Shown here: in pieces, positions 59,810 through 64,000 of the stretch
How positions within the stretch are numbered: position 1 is the stretch's first letter
Layout of the letters: every line of letters starts with the position of its first letter
Source of the DNA: Ensifer sp. IC4062
GTDB lineage: Bacteria > Pseudomonadota > Alphaproteobacteria > Rhizobiales > Rhizobiaceae
Direction of reading: 5' to 3'
DNA length: 64,000 bases
Assembly (NCBI RefSeq): GCF_020193575.1
Contig: NZ_JADYVD010000040.1
Location: forward strand, 1 to 64,000
Notes under the pieces: generated by a model
What the model saw: the letters and a program-made list of their open reading frames with translations, nothing else
What the model was told of the DNA's origin: nothing
The model's database searches: none
Program-made: the position numbers and the translations under genes

Positions 59810-60574
59810 TCAGGCGTCGGTCTCGATCAGCCGGACGTCCTGTTCCGCACAAATTTTCCGAACGTTTTCAACGATGCAGCGGTCGGTGATAAAAGTCTGG
59901 ACCTGCGAGATGTGGCCGATCCTAACCGGCGCGGTTCGTTCGAATTTCGTGGAATCCGAAACGAGAATGACATGCCGGGCATTTGCGATGATTGCCTGGG
60001 CGACTTTCACTTCCCGGTAATCGAAATCAAGCAATGCGCCATCGTGGTCGATCGCCGAGGCTCCGATGACGGCGAAATCCACCTTGAACTGCTTGATGAA
60101 ATCGACGGCGGCTTCCCCGACGATGCCGCCATCGGAACCGCGCACGACACCGCCCGCGATCACCACCTCGATCGAGGGGAATACGCGCAACCTGTTGGCA
60201 ACATTGATGTTGTTGGTGATGACCATCAACTCCTTGTGGTCGAGCAGCGCTTCTCCCACCGCCTCGGTGGTAGTGCCGATATTGATGAAGAGCGAGGCAT
60301 TGTCGGGGATAAGCGCGGCGGCGGCACGGCCGATCGCCTGCTTTTCGGTCGCGGCGATCTGGCGGCGCGCGTCGTATTTGACATTTTCCTTGCCGCTCGG
60401 GAAGATAGCCCCGCCGTGGATGCGGTTCAGCACCCTTGCATCGCAGAGGTCATTCAGATCCTTGCGGATCGTTTGCGGAGTCACGGAAAAGCGTTGGGCA
60501 AGCTCCTCGACCAGAACGCGCCCCTCGGTTTTTGCCAGCTCCAGGATTTCTGCTTGCCGCCCACTCAGATACAT
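59810..60574 (-). CDS. glpR: DeoR family regulator of glycerol catabolism
   Basis: A 254-residue DeoR-type repressor: helix-turn-helix RQAEILELAKTEGRVLVEELAQRFSVTPQTIRKDLNDL (about 6-43) and the sugar-phosphate-binding domain with INIGTTTEAVGEAL and VIGASAIDHDGALLDFD. Being first in the glp cluster supports sensing glycerol-3-phosphate and repressing glpD-STPQUV and its own gene. Possible autoregulatory half-sites lie upstream of its start. Confidence 0.93.
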   Translation of the reverse strand: MYLSGRQAEILELAKTEGRVLVEELAQRFSVTPQTIRKDLNDLCDARVLNRIHGGAIFPSGKENVKYDARRQIAATEKQAIGRAAAALIPDNASLFINIGTTTEAVGEALLDHKELMVITNNINVANRLRVFPSIEVVIAGGVVRGSDGGIVGEAAVDFIKQFKVDFAVIGASAIDHDGALLDFDYREVKVAQAIIANARHVILVSDSTKFERTAPVRIGHISQVQTFITDRCIVENVRKICAEQDVRLIETDA

Positions 60575-60584
60575 TTCGCTCCCT

Positions 60585-60620
60585 CGTTTTCGGTTTTTTT
60601 CATAATATGCAAAAACGAAA
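60585..60620 (-). promoter_or_regulatory. TTTCG-type half-sites upstream of glpR
   Basis: On the minus strand CTTTCGTTTTTGC is followed by an AT-rich stretch and ACCGAAAACGAGG, so TTCG/CGAA cores face each other about 25 bp apart, 11-45 bp before the glpR start. They match the repeat units seen before glpD and suggest autoregulation. Confidence 0.4.
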
Positions 60621-60844
60621 GCCTTGCAATTTCAGAAATCGGCGTTTTGCATGATGCTGGTTTCGCGGCAGCCGCTGACGCGCCCATGTTGCAATCCGGC
60701 GGTGGATAGGCGAGCTTGTTGGTCTGTCAGGGGCAGGAGAGAAGATGTTGGGTGCTTTTTTCTCCCGCATTCTGCTCCAAATTTATCACTGTTGATCGGC
60801 GCTTGTGATCCGGACCGAGATCGTGGGTCAGAGGGGAAAAAGGC

Positions 60845-61615
60845 ATGTTTCATCCGGCCTTGTTCAAGGGCATGAACGTGGTGGTGACCGGGGGTAGCCG
60901 CGGCATCGGGCTGGAGGTTGCGCGGCAATTTCTCGATTGCGGCGCGCATGTCCTCGTCCACATGGGCAGGACGGTCGCACGCGAGCGTCACGATTTTCTG
61001 GAATTGGCCGCAAGCGAGGGCAGGGCATTTCTTTGCGCTGCCGATTTTCTCGTCGCTGGCGGTGTCGAAAGCCTGGCGGATGCTGTCCGGGGGCGGTTCG
61101 ACAGGGTCGATGTCCTCATCAACAATGCCGGCACGATGGTCGGGCGCTTCCCTGCCGCCGACCTGACCGACGAAGACTATCGCACCGTCGTGCAACTCAA
61201 TCAGACGTCAGTCGTCGAGATGACGCGGGCGATGTTGCCGCTGCTGCGCAAGGGAACCCATCCTGCGATCGTCAACACCGTCTCTATTTCGGCTTCGACC
61301 GGCGGCAGCGCCGGCTCGTCGATTTATTCCGCCACCAAAGCCTTTGTCGCCACCTATTCGAAGGCGCTGGCGCGCGAGCTGGCGCCGGAGGGCATCCGCG
61401 TCAACTGTGTATCGCCGGGAACGATCGCGACCGATTTCCACGAGCGCTATTCGTCGCCGGAGAAACTGGAGGCAACGCGAAAGACAATCCCGCTCGGCCG
61501 GCTCGGCTCCGCCGAGGATTGCGCGCCGGCCTATCTCTTCCTCGCGTCGCATGCGCTTTCGGGCTATATCACCGGTCAGGTGCTCGAGGTGAATGGGGGC
61601 CAACTTATCTGTTAG
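60845..61615 (+). CDS. SDR family oxidoreductase
   Basis: A 256-residue short-chain dehydrogenase: TGGSRGIGLE cofactor motif near residue 16, NNAGTMVG, catalytic VNTVSIS serine and YSATK (Tyr-x-x-x-Lys), C terminus GYITGQVLEVNGGQ. The substrate is unknown. It is divergent from glpR by about 270 bp, with no clear operator of its own. It is followed by a short RIME copy and the LysR gene, so it is probably a single-gene unit. Confidence 0.9.
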   Translation: MFHPALFKGMNVVVTGGSRGIGLEVARQFLDCGAHVLVHMGRTVARERHDFLELAASEGRAFLCAADFLVAGGVESLADAVRGRFDRVDVLINNAGTMVGRFPAADLTDEDYRTVVQLNQTSVVEMTRAMLPLLRKGTHPAIVNTVSISASTGGSAGSSIYSATKAFVATYSKALARELAPEGIRVNCVSPGTIATDFHERYSSPEKLEATRKTIPLGRLGSAEDCAPAYLFLASHALSGYITGQVLEVNGGQLIC

Positions 61616-61641
61616 GTCACGGGAAGCTATGCCGGTTTTCT

Positions 61642-61702
61642 GCCCTTCATCCGCCTGCCGGCGCCTTCTCCCTGGCTCGACGGGACAGGGCTAGGGTGAG
61701 GG
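61642..61702. repeat. Short RIME-type repeat
   Basis: GCCCTTCATCCGCCTGCCGG, CGCCTTCTCCC at one end and GGGACAGGGCTAGGGTGAGG at the other match the termini of the RIME element at 33880-34050 in reverse orientation, with the middle reduced to a few bases. Confidence 0.6.
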
Positions 61703-61731
61703 CAAACCAATCTCCACTCTAAAGGCCAGGC

Positions 61732-62664
61732 ATGATCGATAAGCTGGAGTTCTTCCTCGCACTTGCCCGCCAACGGCATTTCGGCCGGGCGGCGGAGGAG
61801 TGCGGCGTCACGCAGCCGACGTTGTCGGCGGCGATCCGCCAGCTCGAGGACCAGCTCGGCGTCATGCTCGTCAACCGCGGATCGCGTTACCAGGGGCTGA
61901 CGCCCGAGGGTCAGCGGGTGCTCGAGTGGGCGCGGCGGATCGTCAGTGACACCCGCACCATGCGCGAGGAGATGCGAGCGGCACGTAAAGGCCTGTCCGG
62001 GCATATCCGGCTGGCTGCCATCCCGACGACGCTTGCCATGGTCCCGTTGATCACCGCGCCGTTCCAGGAAAAGCATCCGGATGTGACGTTTTCCGTGCTA
62101 TCGACGACGTCGCTGCAGATCCTGACGCTTCTGGAAAACCTCGAGATCGACGCAGGCTTGACCTATCTGGAGAACGAGCCGCTCGGCCGCGTGACCACCG
62201 TGCCGCTGCAAATCGAGCAATATCATCTGGTTACTGCCTCCGGCACACCGCTGTCGGATCGCAAAAGCGTGACCTGGAAGGAAGTCAGCAGCGTTCGGCT
62301 TTGTCTATTGACTGCCGACATGCAGAACCGCCGTATCATCAATCAGCATTTTGCCGAAGCCGGCGCGATTCCTAGCCCGACACTCGAATCGAATTCGATG
62401 ATAGTTCTTTTCTCTCACGTGCGCACGGGCCGATGGGCGAGCATCATGCCCTATAACGTTGCGAAATCATTCGGCTTTCACGAGGACATCCGTATGATCC
62501 CGATCGTCGATCCGGATGTCCATCACACGGTCGGTCTGGTCGCCACCTACCGCGAGCCCTTCACGCCGCTTGTCTCCGCGCTCCTGCACGAAGCCCGTAT
62601 TCTGGGCGAGCGCAACAAGGCCCTGGATCACGTTCATGACCCTGAACGCGATCAATTTCAATAA
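61732..62664 (+). CDS. LysR family regulator of the formate dehydrogenase operon
   Basis: A 310-residue LysR-type regulator: winged helix LEFFLALARQRHFGRAAEECGVTQPTLSAAIRQLEDQLG (about 5-43) and an effector domain (SGHIRLAAIPTTLAMVPLITAPF onward). Directly upstream of and co-directional with fdsG; fds operons often carry such a regulator (FdsR). Two perfect inverted repeats, one fitting the LysR T-N11-A rule, lie between it and fdsG. It may respond to formate. Confidence 0.9.
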   Translation: MIDKLEFFLALARQRHFGRAAEECGVTQPTLSAAIRQLEDQLGVMLVNRGSRYQGLTPEGQRVLEWARRIVSDTRTMREEMRAARKGLSGHIRLAAIPTTLAMVPLITAPFQEKHPDVTFSVLSTTSLQILTLLENLEIDAGLTYLENEPLGRVTTVPLQIEQYHLVTASGTPLSDRKSVTWKEVSSVRLCLLTADMQNRRIINQHFAEAGAIPSPTLESNSMIVLFSHVRTGRWASIMPYNVAKSFGFHEDIRMIPIVDPDVHHTVGLVATYREPFTPLVSALLHEARILGERNKALDHVHDPERDQFQ

Positions 62665-62712
62665 GTTGATGCGGGATGCGCGCAGAAAGCCGCTTCGCAT
62701 CTCTCTTAGGCT
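62665..62712. repeat. Degenerate rhizobial palindromic repeat
   Basis: GTTGATGCGGGATGCGCGCA, GAAAGCCGCTTCGCATCTC is a diverged relative of the element at 20351-20424 (GGATGCGGGCGGAAAACCGC). It follows the LysR stop. Confidence 0.35.
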
Positions 62713-62716
62713 CCAC

Positions 62717-62739
62717 ATCGATAGGGTTTTTCTATCGAT
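62717..62739. promoter_or_regulatory. Perfect inverted repeat, LysR-type site before fdsG
   Basis: ATCGATAG-GGTTTTT-CTATCGAT has 8-bp arms and satisfies T-N11-A. It lies in the 230-bp gap between the LysR gene and fdsG, 156 bp upstream of fdsG. It is a good candidate binding site for the adjacent regulator. A terminator role is less likely, as no T-tract follows. Confidence 0.5.
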
Positions 62740-62768
62740 CAACGGAACAGCATTATTGACCCTTCCGG

Positions 62769-62789
62769 CCTTAAGCGCGAAGCTTAAGG
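62769..62789. promoter_or_regulatory. Second inverted repeat before fdsG
   Basis: CCTTAAGC-GCGAA-GCTTAAGG is a perfect 8-bp-arm palindrome about 106 bp upstream of the fdsG GTG and 30 bp after the first inverted repeat. It could be a second operator or an mRNA hairpin. The two repeats do not share sequence. Confidence 0.4.
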
Positions 62790-62894
62790 GGCAGAGACGA
62801 GGCTCTGGTCTTTGCCGAGATTAAAACATTCGGCGCTTCAACGGTCGGGCGGAGGGCCTGATCGCGGCGCTCACGAGCCGGGAGGGCTCTTCGG

Positions 62895-63374
62895 GTGAAT
62901 ATTCAGCTGCCGCGCGCAGATGTGGCTGAGCGAACGCTCGCGATTGTCGGTGAATTCAAGGGACTCGAAGGTCCGCTTCTTCCGATCCTGCACGATATCC
63001 AGGACGAATTCGGCTATGTGCCCGAGGAATGCCTGCCGGTGATTGCGCGCGAGCTCAACTTGTCGCGCGCCGAGGTCTACGGCGTCGTCACATTCTATCA
63101 CGATTTCCGCGAGCATCCGGCCGGGCGGCATGTGCTGAAGCTCTGTCGCGCGGAAGCCTGCCAGTCCATGGGCGGGGACCGGCTAGCCGAACGCGCCAAG
63201 GCGCTGCTCGGCATTGATTTCCATGAAACGACGCCGGACGGCGCGGTGACGCTTGAGCCGGTCTATTGTCTCGGGCTCTGTTCCTGCTCGCCGTCCGCAA
63301 TGCTCGACGGCGAGGTGCGGGGGCGGGTCGACGACGCAGAGCTTGAAGCGCTGGTCGCGGAGGCACGCCGATGA
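62895..63374 (+). CDS. fdsG: NAD-dependent formate dehydrogenase gamma subunit
   Basis: A 159-residue NuoE-like subunit with the thioredoxin-fold [2Fe-2S] ligands C84, C89, C125 and C129 (KLCRAEACQSMGG and YCLGLCSC) and the N-terminal DIQDEFGYVPEECL helix. It starts with GTG. It passes electrons between the flavin subunit FdsB and the rest of the complex. Its TGA overlaps the fdsB ATG (ATGA). First structural gene of fdsGBA(CD); the catalytic molybdenum subunit lies beyond the window. Confidence 0.95.
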   Translation: MNIQLPRADVAERTLAIVGEFKGLEGPLLPILHDIQDEFGYVPEECLPVIARELNLSRAEVYGVVTFYHDFREHPAGRHVLKLCRAEACQSMGGDRLAERAKALLGIDFHETTPDGAVTLEPVYCLGLCSCSPSAMLDGEVRGRVDDAELEALVAEARR

Positions 63375-64000
63375 CCGTGAAGATCTACATTCCGCGGGAT
63401 GCCGCCGCACTTGCGCTGGGTGCCGAACGCGTCGCCACAGCGATGGCTGAAGAAATCGCGGCACGCGGGCTCGACGCGGTCGTCGTCCGCAATGGTTCGC
63501 GCGGCATGCATTGGCTGGAACCGCTGGTCGAAGTCGAAACCGCCGAAGGCCGCATTGGCTACGGGCCGGTGAAAGCGAGTGACGTTGCGTCGCTTCTGGA
63601 TGCCGGGCTGCTCTCTGGCGGTGCCCACCCGCTCTCACTCGGGAAGACAGAGGAGATTCCGTTCCTCAAGCAGCAAACGCGGCTGACCTTCGCCCGCTGC
63701 GGCGTGATCGATCCGCTGTCGCTCGACGACTACCGCGCCCATGGCGGCTTGCGTGGTCTCGAAAAAGCTGTGGCCATGCAGCCTGCGGCCATTGTTGCGG
63801 AAGTGACCGAGAGCGGACTTCGCGGGCGCGGCGGCGCCGGCTTCCCGACCGGCATCAAGTGGAAAACGGTTCTTGACGCGGCTGGTGCGCGCAAATACAT
63901 CGTCTGCAACGCCGACGAAGGCGACAGCGGCACCTTCGCCGACCGGATGATCATGGAAGGCGATCCCTTCGTGCTGATCGAGGGCATGGCGATCGCCGGC
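63371..64000 (+). CDS. fdsB: NAD-dependent formate dehydrogenase beta subunit, 3' truncated by window
   Basis: 210 codons are visible, with no stop before the window end. An N-terminal thioredoxin-like part (about 1-110, typical of FdsB and absent from plain NuoF) precedes the NuoF-like FMN/NADH domain with RGRGGAGFPTGIKW and YIVCNADEGDSGTFADRM. The start overlaps the fdsG stop. It holds FMN and reduces NAD with electrons from formate oxidation. Confidence 0.94.
   Translation, partial: MTVKIYIPRDAAALALGAERVATAMAEEIAARGLDAVVVRNGSRGMHWLEPLVEVETAEGRIGYGPVKASDVASLLDAGLLSGGAHPLSLGKTEEIPFLKQQTRLTFARCGVIDPLSLDDYRAHGGLRGLEKAVAMQPAAIVAEVTESGLRGRGGAGFPTGIKWKTVLDAAGARKYIVCNADEGDSGTFADRMIMEGDPFVLIEGMAIAG

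Overview
The window is a stretch of alphaproteobacterial chromosome, most likely from the Rhizobiaceae and close to Sinorhizobium/Ensifer. This rests on gene order (sdhCDAB, then mdh-sucCDAB, lpdA, xerC, priA and atpHAGDC), on high GC with the matching codon bias, on RIME-type and other small palindromic repeats typical of rhizobia, on a sitABCD-mur pair, and on the glpRDSTPQUV glycerol ABC-transport operon described in Rhizobium leguminosarum. No tRNA, rRNA, CRISPR array, prophage or insertion sequence was seen. The species is inferred from memory of gene families, not from a search.

Layout. 1-1149: end of a methyltransferase gene and a secreted repeat protein behind a CtrA-type box. 1458-5178: succinate dehydrogenase operon, with an unexpected small CPCC zinc-ribbon-like gene between sdhA and sdhB. 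5323-7921: periplasmic MsrA, an Omp19-like lipoprotein and ZapE. 8107-15739: mdh-sucCDAB, ending in a strong intrinsic terminator. 15786-18505: five small accessory genes (MAPEG, VOC, LysE, a secreted protein, an SDR). 18530-19936: lpdA, followed by a broken DUF2867 gene. 20423-28407: TraB/GumN protein, XerC, a PlsC-like acyltransferase, an AAA ATPase, transaldolase, PriA and a small membrane protein. 28657-33726: the F1 part of ATP synthase. 33727-34165: terminator plus RIME repeat.

34166-41663 is more accessory: a saccharopine-dehydrogenase-like gene divergent from an Lrp regulator, a membrane-anchored unknown, and a LysR regulator divergent from an iron alcohol dehydrogenase, an aldehyde dehydrogenase and an enolase-superfamily enzyme. 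That last group looks like a catabolic route of unknown substrate. 42013-44028 is an OafA-type acyltransferase behind a second CtrA-type box. 44092-48200 is the Mn uptake system sitABCD with its regulator mur and a Mur box between them. 48207-51583 holds a DMT exporter and a nucleobase permease-deaminase pair, the pair bracketed by inverted repeat copies. 51964-60574 is the complete glycerol uptake and catabolism operon. 60845-64000 holds an SDR, a LysR regulator and the start of the NAD-dependent formate dehydrogenase operon (fdsG, fdsB, cut by the window end).

Together the core genes cover much of the TCA cycle (succinyl-CoA synthetase, oxoglutarate dehydrogenase with its E3, succinate and malate dehydrogenases) and the ATP synthase that uses the resulting proton gradient. 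The accessory blocks feed carbon or electrons in from glycerol, formate and an unidentified alcohol/aldehyde/acid. The most notable observations are the CPCC gene inside the sdh operon, complementary defects in the two glycerol-transporter ATPases, a leader ORF and hairpin at the sucA start, several perfect operator-like palindromes, and the uncharacterised alcohol-aldehyde-enolase cluster.
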